A stretch of DNA of 50,408 nucleotides. Source: Eubacterium sp. GTDB lineage: Bacteria > Bacillota > Clostridia > Oscillospirales > Acutalibacteraceae. The translations under genes and the position numbers were made by a program. The stretch spans positions 1 to 50,408 of the forward strand of contig JAFLRZ010000014.1 of the NCBI GenBank assembly GCA_022511225.1, in the 5' to 3' direction. The notes beneath the pieces are model-generated. The model did not search any database and was not told the DNA's origin. It was given only the letters and a program-made list of their open reading frames with translations. Positions 42,342 to 50,346 of this stretch are shown here, one piece after another; positions within the stretch are counted from its first letter, which is position 1, and every line of letters begins with the position of its first letter.

Positions 42342-43118
42342 TTAACAATTTTTTTTGAATATATCAAGCATATGAATAGAAAGGCCGACTAACTCCTCTC
42401 GTTCGCATATTTCCTCAATAAATTTCATATATAAATCAAACTCTTTTTTGCTCAGTCTGTCAAATTTATTGTTAAAAATATATGAAAGCATATCAACACC
42501 AACAAAATGTAATCTCGTAACGTCATAGCGTTTCATCAACTCGTCGATATCTGATTTTGTGTAAAGCTCGAATATCATATCAGGTATTGATTTTGCATGA
42601 AAATGCTCGTCTATAAATCCTTTTTCATAATAATCGAGTATACGATGCTTATAAAACATTTTGTACATACAGGTGTAATTGTTGCAATATGCTGAATAAA
42701 TAATACCGTTCTTCTTTGCAACTCTTATTGCCTCACTCAGTGCTTTGTGCTTATCAGTATCGTTATGCAGATGATACATAGGTCCGAGCAGCAGTACTAT
42801 ATCATAGCTTTCGCTCTCGATAAATGACAGGTCGCAGGCGTTACCGTTGATAATATTAATTTTATGCTTTGCCTTTACTTTCTTCTTCATAATTTCGATA
42901 TTGTGCTCTACAAGCTCAACTGCCGTTACGTCATATCCCTTTTCAGCGAGAGCAATAGAATATCTGCCTGTACCTGCACCTATTTCAAGTATTTTTGCAT
43001 TTGATGTTAAGTACTTTTCAATGAATCTCATTGTTGTCAGATATTCTGATTTTCGGCTTTTTCTTGTAAGTCTTTTGTCCTCGTTATAGTTGTTATAATA
43101 ATCTTCTACAAAACTCAT
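42342..43118 (-). CDS. Class I SAM-dependent methyltransferase
   Basis: A 258-residue soluble enzyme with the Rossmann motif ILEIGAGTGRYS (about residues 44-55), the acidic end of strand 2 in VTAVELVEHN, and GNACDLSFI and VLLLGPMYHL as motifs II-III. The substrate is not shown; the family includes small-molecule and antibiotic-modifying enzymes. Its ATG overlaps the stop of the GNAT gene by one base (TAATG), so the two are co-translated and probably serve one purpose, under the attenuator upstream of the GNAT gene. Confidence 0.88.
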   Translation of the reverse strand: MSFVEDYYNNYNEDKRLTRKSRKSEYLTTMRFIEKYLTSNAKILEIGAGTGRYSIALAEKGYDVTAVELVEHNIEIMKKKVKAKHKINIINGNACDLSFIESESYDIVLLLGPMYHLHNDTDKHKALSEAIRVAKKNGIIYSAYCNNYTCMYKMFYKHRILDYYEKGFIDEHFHAKSIPDMIFELYTKSDIDELMKRYDVTRLHFVGVDMLSYIFNNKFDRLSKKEFDLYMKFIEEICEREELVGLSIHMLDIFKKNC

Positions 43119-43588
43119 TATTTAATCTCCTTTTCGTAATTGATAATAGTCATTCGTTTGTTAATGATTTTTTCACTGCCTGTTTGCTTATATCCTGATT
43201 TTTCATACAGATGGCAGTTGTTTTTTTCTTGCTTAATTGTATCAAGACACCATCGCTGTCGGTCAGAAAAAATCTCTTCTGCCAGCTTAATAGCCTTCGT
43301 CGCAATGCCTTGATTCTGATGTTCTTTCAATACAAACAGTCTTGCAAGTCTGCCGGAATCTTCCTTAATATATATCCATATTTGTCCGACCTCAATTGAA
43401 TCGCAAATAATGAAGTACATAAACATATTTTCGTGATTATAATACTGCTTAATTTTTATATAGTTTTGGAATACGGGATTGTAAAACCAATCTCTATATT
43501 TGAGAAATGTGGGCATAAACCCTTTTCTGTGCATTTTGTATGCCTTTTTAAGCTCGTGTTTTTTAATTCTTTTTAACTCAATTTCCAT
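43118..43588 (-). CDS. GNAT family N-acetyltransferase
   Basis: A 156-residue acetyltransferase with the acetyl-CoA-binding pattern LFVLKEHQNQGIATKAIKL (Q/RxxGxA, about residues 89-107) and the late YEKSGYKQTG motif. The substrate is unknown; GNAT enzymes include aminoglycoside, streptothricin and other antibiotic acetyltransferases. GGAGG eight bases before the ATG. It lies just after a leader ORF plus terminator, the layout of drug-inducible resistance genes, and is followed without gap by a methyltransferase. Confidence 0.88.
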   Translation of the reverse strand: MEIELKRIKKHELKKAYKMHRKGFMPTFLKYRDWFYNPVFQNYIKIKQYYNHENMFMYFIICDSIEVGQIWIYIKEDSGRLARLFVLKEHQNQGIATKAIKLAEEIFSDRQRWCLDTIKQEKNNCHLYEKSGYKQTGSEKIINKRMTIINYEKEIK

Positions 43589-43604
43589 TTAAATTTCCTC
43601 CGAA

Positions 43605-43647
43605 ATATAAAAAACCACTGATAAACTTTGTGTTCATCAGTGGTTTT
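43605..43647 (-). terminator. Attenuator-type terminator before the GNAT gene
   Basis: AAAACCACTGAT pairs with ATCAGTGGTTTT; on the minus strand it is followed by TTATATTT. The U-rich tract ends 16 bases before the GNAT start, after the leader ORF. It may also end transcripts of the aldo/keto reductase gene. Confidence 0.8.
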
Positions 43648-43676
43648 ATGTTAATACAATACTCAAATCATAATAC

Positions 43677-43763
43677 CTACCGCCGAACACAACGCAAATA
43701 AGCCCATGCATAATACATAGGCTGCTGTGGTGCAGTATAAAGATTTGATACCATTATATTCAT
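43677..43763 (-). CDS. Putative 28-residue leader peptide (attenuation uORF)
   Basis: ATG 43763, GAGG eight bases upstream, stop TAG at 43677; the peptide is MNIMVSNLYTAPQQPMYYAW followed by AYLRCVRR. A strong promoter starts the transcript about 15 bases before it, and a terminator lies between it and the GNAT gene. Inside the ORF, AGCCTATG and CATGGGCT can form a hairpin (43701-43723 on the plus strand). The Arg-rich end and aromatic middle resemble regulatory leader peptides that stall ribosomes. No protein family is claimed; coding function is inferred from the site, promoter and layout. Confidence 0.68.
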   Translation of the reverse strand: MNIMVSNLYTAPQQPMYYAWAYLRCVRR

Positions 43764-43784
43764 AACTTTTACCTCGTTAAATGA

Positions 43785-43813
43785 ATAATATCATTTGCAG
43801 AGCAGTTTGTCAA
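43785..43813 (-). promoter_or_regulatory. Strong sigma-A promoter of the leader-GNAT-methyltransferase unit
   Basis: On the minus strand a perfect TTGACA (43813-43808), 17 bases, TATTAT (43790-43785), with an extended TGA before the -10 box. It begins 14 bases after the stop codon of the aldo/keto reductase gene. Confidence 0.85.
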
Positions 43814-43826
43814 TTTATATTTTGTT

Positions 43827-44939
43827 TCAAATTTTGGCTATATTTTCAAGATGCTTTCTTATTTCTAATTTCTGCGGGCAGACGTGTTCACACTTTCCGC
43901 ACTTAATGCAATCATTTGCCTTGCCGTTTGCAGATGTTACAGCTTCATATTCGCTTGAAAAATCAAAATCATCTTGAGTTACACTCTTGTTATATGCAGA
44001 AAAGATTTTCGGTATAACAATGTTTTTAGGGCAGTCATTTACGCAGTATTCGCAGGCAGTGCAGGGGATAATGCTTTGGTTGCGGAGTATTTTCGTAACC
44101 TCTTTTACTGCACTTAGCTCTTCTTCGCTTAATGGCTTAAAGTCCTTCATAAGCTCAATATTTTCTTTCATCTGCTCGGTGTCGTTCATACCCGAAAGCA
44201 CCATTTTAACATTTTCAAAGCCTGCGGCAAATCTTATTGCAATTCCTGCATTATTAGAGCTTCCAAGCTTATCATATATTTCCTGAGCTACAGAGGGGAG
44301 GTTTACAAGGCTTCCGCCCTTAACAGGCTCCATAACTATAACGGGCTTGTTATGCTTAACGCAGACCTCGTAGCACTTTCTGCTTTCAACTCTTTCGTCG
44401 TCATAATCAAGGTAATTGAATTGAAGTTGTACAACCTCAATTTCAGGTCTTTCGGTTAAAATCATATCGAGTACCTGAGCATTGTCGTGAAAAGAAATAC
44501 CCATATGCTTAACCTTACCTTGCTCTTTCAGCTTCAGTACAGTTTCATATGCGTGAAGCCTTTGGTACTTTTCAAAATAGTCTTTATTCTGTGCGTGCAT
44601 AAGGTAGTAGTCAAAATAATCAACTCCGCAGGCTGCAAGCTGGCTTTCAAATAGGGGAATAATCTCCTCCTCGGTATTAAAAAAGCCTTCTGACAGCTTG
44701 TTAGTCAGAATGTAGCTTTCCCTCGGATAACGCTTAACAAGGCACTCTCTTATAGCAATTTCACTTTTGTAATTTATGTAGCCGTGAGCAGTGTCAAAGT
44801 AGTTAAAACCGTTTTCCATAAAACAGTCAATCATCGCCTTGAAATTATCGTAATCTATCTCACCGTCTTTTAAAAGATTCAACCTCATACATCCAAAGCC
44901 AAAATTCTTTTTTACTCCGTTAAATGTATCTTCAAACAT
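43827..44939 (-). CDS. Aldo/keto reductase with C-terminal ferredoxin domain
   Basis: A 370-residue protein. The first 290 residues are an aldo/keto reductase TIM barrel with the catalytic tetrad region FDTAHGY (Asp and Tyr), the Lys in ILTNKL and the His in YYLMHAQ. The last 70 residues carry two [4Fe-4S] sites, CTACEYCVNDC and CIKCGKCEHVC. Fusions of this kind are common in Clostridia and presumably use ferredoxin-type electrons. Substrate unknown. Own promoter at 44984; ATG after GAGGAG. Confidence 0.92.
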   Translation of the reverse strand: MFEDTFNGVKKNFGFGCMRLNLLKDGEIDYDNFKAMIDCFMENGFNYFDTAHGYINYKSEIAIRECLVKRYPRESYILTNKLSEGFFNTEEEIIPLFESQLAACGVDYFDYYLMHAQNKDYFEKYQRLHAYETVLKLKEQGKVKHMGISFHDNAQVLDMILTERPEIEVVQLQFNYLDYDDERVESRKCYEVCVKHNKPVIVMEPVKGGSLVNLPSVAQEIYDKLGSSNNAGIAIRFAAGFENVKMVLSGMNDTEQMKENIELMKDFKPLSEEELSAVKEVTKILRNQSIIPCTACEYCVNDCPKNIVIPKIFSAYNKSVTQDDFDFSSEYEAVTSANGKANDCIKCGKCEHVCPQKLEIRKHLENIAKI

Positions 44940-44983
44940 ACATATTACTCCTCATACTGTTTGTTATTAAGTACGTCTTGTTG

Positions 44984-45012
44984 GTTATACCATATTTATT
45001 AGAAAATTTCAA
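44984..45012 (-). promoter_or_regulatory. Sigma-A promoter of the aldo/keto reductase gene
   Basis: On the minus strand TTGAAA (45012-45007), 17 bases, TATAAC (44989-44984), with an extended TGG before the -10 box. Confidence 0.78.
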
Positions 45013-45058
45013 AATAAAATGGTACAGATAAAGGCAAATCGATTAATTAAAAATGCAA

Positions 45059-47281
45059 TCATTTAGGCTTTTTTACTTTGTTCAAAATTTCATTAATTTC
45101 TAATATCTGCTCTTTGGTAAACATACCGCTTGCCATTGATAAAGCCCTTTTTACGGTAAATCCTTTGCCCATTTCAATCATTGTTTTACCAACAGGCATA
45201 CCCATTACTGAAATGCCTTTACTCTTTTTGCCTGATTTTTTCTTCTTAGGCTCACTTTTTTTGTCCTTATCCGTGTTTAATGCTGACAGTGCCTTCTTCG
45301 CAATGATTAATGCTGCAATTTTACCTCTAAAGGTAGAAAGAATATCACCGATTTTATCATTAACAGAGTAGTATCCAACAGGTGTATTTATCTCAAACCA
45401 GTTGATTACTTCGCCTTCGTCTTTCATTACATAGCTAACGTTGAATGTATCTACCTTATTTATTCTGCTCTCGTCGGTTAAATCTCCTGCCTTTGCAGTA
45501 ATAACGGTTTCGCCCTCATTCTTAACGTCAAAATAGAAGAACGGATATTTGCCCTTTTTTTGCTTGCCTATGCTTTCCCCGTTAGCATAAAGCTCAACCT
45601 CGTCCTGATTTGAATAGACAGTAACCTTCGTTACGTCCTCAACTCTGTCAACGTATCTCTTACCGCAGATGTGGAGCATAGGATTTTTCGACAGCCAAGC
45701 CTGATAAGCGTAAAAGCTGTCCTTTTTATACTTTCTGTCAAATGTAACAAGACCTTTGTGATTCATACCGTTCTCGCCGCCCTCAGCTCTTGCATCAGCA
45801 GCAAAATCAAACATATTCCAAACGTGTGTAGCCCAAAGATACGGTCTGTCGATAATCTGCTTTATTACCTCTTCGTGGTAATATGCCTGATACTCCTCAG
45901 TATAATCACCCTGTTCAGGCTCTGATGTATGCCAGTTAAGAGCCTCACAACCGTATTCACTTAGACCTATAGCTTTGTTCGGATATTTTTTGTGGAAATC
46001 GTCAAACCACCCACCATACATATTTACGTTTCCGCCGTACCAGCCAAAATAATGATTATAAGAAACAACGTCACTTATGTGTACGTATTCATCTTTGGTA
46101 CTGCACATTGATATAACGGCAATTGTGGTAGGTCTTGTTTTATCAAGCTTATGTGCTAATTCATTAAGCATTTTATGATTTTTTATCAAATCGGAATTAG
46201 AGCCTGCCATAGTAATTTCGTTAGATAGTCCCCATACGATAATGCTCGGATGATTATAATTCTGGCAGATGAGCTCTGTCATTTGCGATTTCGTGTTGTC
46301 GAATCCGTTTGGAAGATGCTTCGAAATATACGGAATTTCAGCCCAGACAACAAGTCCCTTTTCATCACATAAATCATAAAAATACTGAGAATGTTGATAG
46401 TGAGCAAGACGGATTGTATTTGCACCCATTTCGCATATAAGCTCTATGTCCTCTTCGTGATGCTCAGGAAGGAGAGCATTACCGATTTCCGGTCTGTCCT
46501 GATGGCGGGAAACACCTCTCAGAGGATATTCTTTTCCGTTGAGTATAAAGCCTTTCTGCGGGTTAATTTCAAAGCTTCGAATACCAAAGCGTGCCGACAC
46601 TTCATCAACGGCTTCACCGTTAACAATTAATTCAGCCGTTGCCGTATAGAGATATGGGTCTGCCGTACCGTTCCACAGATGCGGATTTTCAATTTCAAAC
46701 GTTACGTCACTGCCTGTTAATTCTTTACCGTCAACAGTAACCTTTACCTCTCCGTCGCCCTTAATAAAAGTCTTTACGTTGACCTCAGCCATATTTCCTT
46801 TAAGCTCAGGCGTTACCATAATGCCCGGAGCACCAAAGTAATCGAGATCAAAATGATTTTTGTCAACTCCTATAAGCGAAACGTCACGGTAAATACCGCC
46901 GTAAAAGGTGAAATCTGCTTGCTGAGGATAAACGAAATCATTTGGACTGTTATCAACCTCAACCCTGATAATATTATTATCCTGAATATTTTTAAGTTCT
47001 GCCCTGAAGGTTGAATACCCACCGTTGTGGACAGCTATTTCCTTATCATTGAAATAAACCTTTGAGCTTGAATTTACACCCTCAAACTGAATATATACTT
47101 CATCACCATTAGGCATATCAGCTTTAGTCAATTCCTTTTCGTAGGTGCAGATGCCTCTGTAATAATCATTTCCTCCGTCCTGACCGTCAATTCCATTCCA
47201 TGTATGAGGCAAATCAACTGTATTTCTTTCATTTTCCTTAATAAAGTTCCAGCTCTTATTGATATTAATTATATTTCTCAT
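45059..47281 (-). CDS. Glycoside hydrolase family 2 protein with unusual basic tail
   Basis: A 740-residue cytoplasmic beta-glycosidase (no signal peptide): beta-sandwich sugar-binding domain (residues 10-150), immunoglobulin-like domain (about 155-240) and TIM barrel (about 245-560). GLSNEI gives acid/base Glu355 and GLSEYGCEA gives nucleophile Glu442; the HQDRPEIGNALLPE and RLAHYQHS stretches are typical of beta-galactosidases of this branch. After about residue 650 there is a tail with KKSEPKKKKSGKKSKG and a C-terminal helical segment not found in most GH2 enzymes. It starts two bases after the symporter stop, so the pair imports and cleaves one oligosaccharide. Confidence 0.92.
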   Translation of the reverse strand: MRNIININKSWNFIKENERNTVDLPHTWNGIDGQDGGNDYYRGICTYEKELTKADMPNGDEVYIQFEGVNSSSKVYFNDKEIAVHNGGYSTFRAELKNIQDNNIIRVEVDNSPNDFVYPQQADFTFYGGIYRDVSLIGVDKNHFDLDYFGAPGIMVTPELKGNMAEVNVKTFIKGDGEVKVTVDGKELTGSDVTFEIENPHLWNGTADPYLYTATAELIVNGEAVDEVSARFGIRSFEINPQKGFILNGKEYPLRGVSRHQDRPEIGNALLPEHHEEDIELICEMGANTIRLAHYQHSQYFYDLCDEKGLVVWAEIPYISKHLPNGFDNTKSQMTELICQNYNHPSIIVWGLSNEITMAGSNSDLIKNHKMLNELAHKLDKTRPTTIAVISMCSTKDEYVHISDVVSYNHYFGWYGGNVNMYGGWFDDFHKKYPNKAIGLSEYGCEALNWHTSEPEQGDYTEEYQAYYHEEVIKQIIDRPYLWATHVWNMFDFAADARAEGGENGMNHKGLVTFDRKYKKDSFYAYQAWLSKNPMLHICGKRYVDRVEDVTKVTVYSNQDEVELYANGESIGKQKKGKYPFFYFDVKNEGETVITAKAGDLTDESRINKVDTFNVSYVMKDEGEVINWFEINTPVGYYSVNDKIGDILSTFRGKIAALIIAKKALSALNTDKDKKSEPKKKKSGKKSKGISVMGMPVGKTMIEMGKGFTVKRALSMASGMFTKEQILEINEILNKVKKPK

Positions 47282-47283
47282 AA

Positions 47284-48639
47284 TTACTCCTCATTAAAAT
47301 TACGTTCTTCATTAAATCCTATATTGTAAATGAATTTCATCGACACAACCATTATTGAAAGACCCACAACCAAAAGAATTATGTAAAGATTTTTTATGTT
47401 TTTTGAAGCCTCAGCAGTCTGAACGGTAGCGCTTTCAATATAACCAACTGAGCTAAGCGCAAGAGCAACGAGTGCAGAACCGATACCTTGTGCTAACTTG
47501 CGAAAGAATGAATAAAGGGCGTAAAGAGAGCCTTCCTCACGAATACCTTTCTTTCTGTAGCTGTTCTCGATACAATCAGCAACAATTGCCCATACGATAA
47601 TCTGGAACACACAACAGCCTATATTTACAATCATCAGACCGCAAACGTATATTATTATACCCTTCATATCAGGAGTAATTGGTAAAAACAGCATTACTAC
47701 TCCGGCAATAGCACTTACAAGACCCGAAGCAGTCAGCAATTTCTTTTTACCGATTTTAGCGACGATGCTTGATGCAAACGGCATAAATGCCACAAGAGGA
47801 ATATACGATGCAATCATTGCAAGAGTTGATTTTCCTGCATCATTAAAATAAAACTGAAAAACAAGATTGTTTACAGACATAGATGAATTGTAAAAAACGA
47901 CTACAGCAACCGTAGCAATCGTTATACCAACCATTGCACGGTTTGTAAAGAATGATTTTATGGTAGAAATATAGCTTACCTTTTCTACCTTATTTTCACG
48001 AACAACTCTTTCGGTAACCATTTTGCGCATAGCAAAAAATACAATATATGCAGCAACAGAAAATACAATAGATACTATAAATAATCTGTTTGCAGAAAGA
48101 ACATTATTTTCGTAAACAATTTTTGGTAGAATCATAACTAAGACGGCAGGCAGGGCAGCACCTATACTTCTGAAGGTTGAAAGTGTTGTGCGCTGCTTAG
48201 GATCATCAGTGATAACAGAATGAAGAGAGCCGTAAGGAACGTTAATCATTGTATACGCAACCGACCATAAGCAATAGGAGAGCAAGCACCAAAGGATTTT
48301 ACCTATTTCAGAAAAACTGCCGACAGGGGTAAACAGCATAATCGAAAACGCAACGAGTATTACCGAGCCTATGCTGATCCACGGCATAAACTTGCTCTTT
48401 TTTCCAATTTGTGTTCTGTCAACCATATTGCCGATAATTATATCGTTTATTGCATCCCACACCTTTGATACAACGATTATCCATGCCCAGTGCTTTGCAC
48501 TCAGACCGATACATTGTGTGTAAAACAGATACATATATGACGTTACAAGCTGAAACGAGAAATTACATCCCATATCACCGAACGCATATCCGATTTTGTC
48601 ACTCATACCAAAGGGTTTAAGTCTTTTTTGATTATCCAT
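47284..48639 (-). CDS. GPH-family sugar:cation symporter (MelB-like), GH2 partner
   Basis: A 451-residue membrane protein with about twelve helices. The NDIIIGNMVDRTQIGKKSKF loop (residues about 65-84) is the GPH family motif with Asp and Arg for cation binding and gating. It precedes the GH2 gene by two bases and shares its promoter, so it very likely imports a beta-galactoside or related disaccharide that GH2 splits. Confidence 0.92.
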   Translation of the reverse strand: MDNQKRLKPFGMSDKIGYAFGDMGCNFSFQLVTSYMYLFYTQCIGLSAKHWAWIIVVSKVWDAINDIIIGNMVDRTQIGKKSKFMPWISIGSVILVAFSIMLFTPVGSFSEIGKILWCLLSYCLWSVAYTMINVPYGSLHSVITDDPKQRTTLSTFRSIGAALPAVLVMILPKIVYENNVLSANRLFIVSIVFSVAAYIVFFAMRKMVTERVVRENKVEKVSYISTIKSFFTNRAMVGITIATVAVVVFYNSSMSVNNLVFQFYFNDAGKSTLAMIASYIPLVAFMPFASSIVAKIGKKKLLTASGLVSAIAGVVMLFLPITPDMKGIIIYVCGLMIVNIGCCVFQIIVWAIVADCIENSYRKKGIREEGSLYALYSFFRKLAQGIGSALVALALSSVGYIESATVQTAEASKNIKNLYIILLVVGLSIMVVSMKFIYNIGFNEERNFNEE

Positions 48640-48683
48640 AGCAGTTTTTCCTTTAATTAATTTTTTTGAGCCTTGTTTACTTG

Positions 48684-48712
48684 ATTATACAATAATATTT
48701 TAATTTTTTCAA
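48684..48712 (-). promoter_or_regulatory. Sigma-A promoter of the symporter-GH2 operon
   Basis: On the minus strand TTGAAA (48712-48707), 17 bases, TATAAT (48689-48684). The ATG of the symporter lies 44 bases downstream. No operator palindrome was noticed. Confidence 0.85.
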
Positions 48713-48725
48713 TAAAAGCAAAAAA

Positions 48726-48753
48726 AGAGGACTTGTCATCTGACAAGTCCTCT
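48726..48753 (-). terminator. Terminator after the anti-sigma gene
   Basis: A 13-bp stem AGAGGACTTGTCA / TGACAAGTCCTCT with a 2-base centre, followed on the minus strand by a T run. Confidence 0.9.
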
Positions 48754-48762
48754 CGATTTATA

Positions 48763-49704
48763 TTATTCAAAGTGCATATATCCGTCACTGTCAAAATATA
48801 GATTTAAGCTTGCTGACCTAACTGTACCGTCATTAAACTCAACCGTAAATGTAATTGTATCTTTTATCTGCGATAAATCAAAATTCAGATTATCTCCGAC
48901 TGCACGAGCCAATTCGTCAGACGGATACCAATTAAGACTATATCCGAAATTAAAAGGTTCTTTATATCCTCCGGCATATAAGTTAGCTTCCTGACTTCTG
49001 CGAAGCTCATCACCCGTTAACTTGAATTTATGACCTATACCATAAAGATTTCGTGTTTCTTCATCAGTTAAATCCTTATTTTCGTGTTTGGACATTTCAA
49101 ACAACTTTTCATACTGAGCAAGATATTCAAAATCAATATATCCATATTCAGACTTGTTTTCAACCTGAAAAGTTTTTACGTCAGTATAATCTTGTAAATC
49201 CAAAGCAATGTTACCACCAGCGACACCGCGAAGCATTGCTGTTTCATTATTGTCTTTGTCATAGCAAAATTCAGAACCGCCTCCCACTGAAGTCCCGTAG
49301 CCTTCCTGCCCTAATTTTTCAGCCTGATCTCTGATTTTGTTATAATCCTCATAATATTTTTTTCGTACTTCTTTTGCCTTTTCTTTATCATTTTCAGGTA
49401 TAACATATAAAGAATAAAACAAATCCTGCCTGCTTTGAGAACCTATTTTGTAATATTCTCCTGTGGAAGCATAGGCGACAAGTACGCTGAAATCATTTGA
49501 ATTATTTTTTTTCACAGCACTGTTTACGCCAAATCCACCGCCAATTAATATTGCGAGAACCAATGCGGCAGAGGCAAGCCTTTTTAGCAACAAGCCATGA
49601 TTATTCTTTTTCTTATCTACTGTCATATCAAAAATCCTTTCAACTGCATCATCCGAGTGACGGACTCCTGACATAGCAGCCTTATATAAATCTCTATTAT
49701 TCAT
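48763..49704 (-). CDS. Probable membrane anti-sigma factor (partner of ECF sigma)
   Basis: A 313-residue protein with a short cytoplasmic N-terminus (about 40 residues, RDLYKAAMSGVRHSDDAVE), one transmembrane helix (43-63) and a large extracytoplasmic domain without recognisable family. It overlaps the sigma gene by eight bases. This topology (small cytosolic sigma-binding part, one helix, external sensor) is that of ECF anti-sigma factors in Firmicutes; the assignment rests on topology and context. Confidence 0.78.
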   Translation of the reverse strand: MNNRDLYKAAMSGVRHSDDAVERIFDMTVDKKKNNHGLLLKRLASAALVLAILIGGGFGVNSAVKKNNSNDFSVLVAYASTGEYYKIGSQSRQDLFYSLYVIPENDKEKAKEVRKKYYEDYNKIRDQAEKLGQEGYGTSVGGGSEFCYDKDNNETAMLRGVAGGNIALDLQDYTDVKTFQVENKSEYGYIDFEYLAQYEKLFEMSKHENKDLTDEETRNLYGIGHKFKLTGDELRRSQEANLYAGGYKEPFNFGYSLNWYPSDELARAVGDNLNFDLSQIKDTITFTVEFNDGTVRSASLNLYFDSDGYMHFE

Positions 49705-50179
49705 TTATCCAATCATCTCCTAAAATTGATTTTAAGTGAGTTCTCGCCCTGTAGAGTCTTGTTTTTACTGCTGAAGGATTACTCTTAATTATTTGTGCAA
49801 TTTCATTAATCTGCAAATCCTCGTAGTAGAACAAGTGTACAACCAAGCGTTCTTTTTTCGGTAATGACATAATCGCATTAAATACGTCGAAGTTCTTAAT
49901 CGTATCAAAGGTATACAATTCCTTTGCCTCGTCTAATGCGACGTTGTTTTTGAAAAATAATGATTTAAAACGATCTTTACAATTATTAATACAAGTAATA
50001 GTTAACCATTTATCCATATGTTCATCATCATTGAAAGCCTTATTTGTTTTCCATAGCTTTAATAGTACGTCCTGCATAACATCTTCTGCTTCGTGATGAT
50101 TTTGTAAATACGAAAGTGCAATCAAATATAATCTGTTGCTGTTTCGTTTTACGGCATCTATGTATTCATCATCTCTCAT
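49697..50179 (-). CDS. ECF-type RNA polymerase sigma factor
   Basis: A 160-residue sigma-70 family member with region 2 (RLYLIALSYLQNHHEAEDVM, then QDVLLKLW) and region 4 (LPKKERLVVHLFYYEDLQIN, then EIAQIIKSNPSAVKTRLYRA) and no region 3, the ECF layout. It is followed by a membrane anti-sigma candidate in an 8-base overlap. A TGTAACC-16-CGCTAT promoter ahead of it is of ECF type, so it probably drives its own operon. The trigger is unknown; cell-envelope stress is a usual cue. Confidence 0.92.
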   Translation of the reverse strand: MRDDEYIDAVKRNSNRLYLIALSYLQNHHEAEDVMQDVLLKLWKTNKAFNDDEHMDKWLTITCINNCKDRFKSLFFKNNVALDEAKELYTFDTIKNFDVFNAIMSLPKKERLVVHLFYYEDLQINEIAQIIKSNPSAVKTRLYRARTHLKSILGDDWINE

Positions 50180-50215
50180 TTTTTCACCACCTTATTGAAA
50201 GGGCCTTTCACCTAT

Positions 50216-50244
50216 ATAGCGATTGAAAGAGTTAAAAGGTTACA
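50216..50244 (-). promoter_or_regulatory. ECF-type promoter, probably autoregulated
   Basis: On the minus strand TGTAACC (50244-50238), 16 bases, CGCTAT (50221-50216), 36 bases before the sigma start codon. The TGTAAC/GTAACC -35 and CG-starting -10 resemble promoters read by ECF sigma factors of Firmicutes. A palindrome TGAAAGGGCCTTTCA lies downstream in the leader (50196-50210). Confidence 0.6.
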
Positions 50245-50309
50245 TTTGATTTTATTTTTTTAAAATTAGGACACTTTCTCCGACACAGGTTCAAATCCTA
50301 ATAGAACGT

Positions 50310-50346
50310 AAAAAAGCATCAGCCACAAAAATGACCGATGCTTTTT
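50310..50346. terminator. Terminator after tRNA-Leu
   Basis: AAAAAAGCATC pairs with GATGCTTTTTT around a partly paired 16-base middle, directly after the encoded CCA end. The stem's T runs on both ends make it bidirectional. Confidence 0.85.

Noticed and set aside
45040-45060. Hairpin AAATG-ATTG-CATTT after the GH2 gene as terminator
   Set aside because: Only five A/T-rich base pairs; too weak to call, although the following T run is suggestive.
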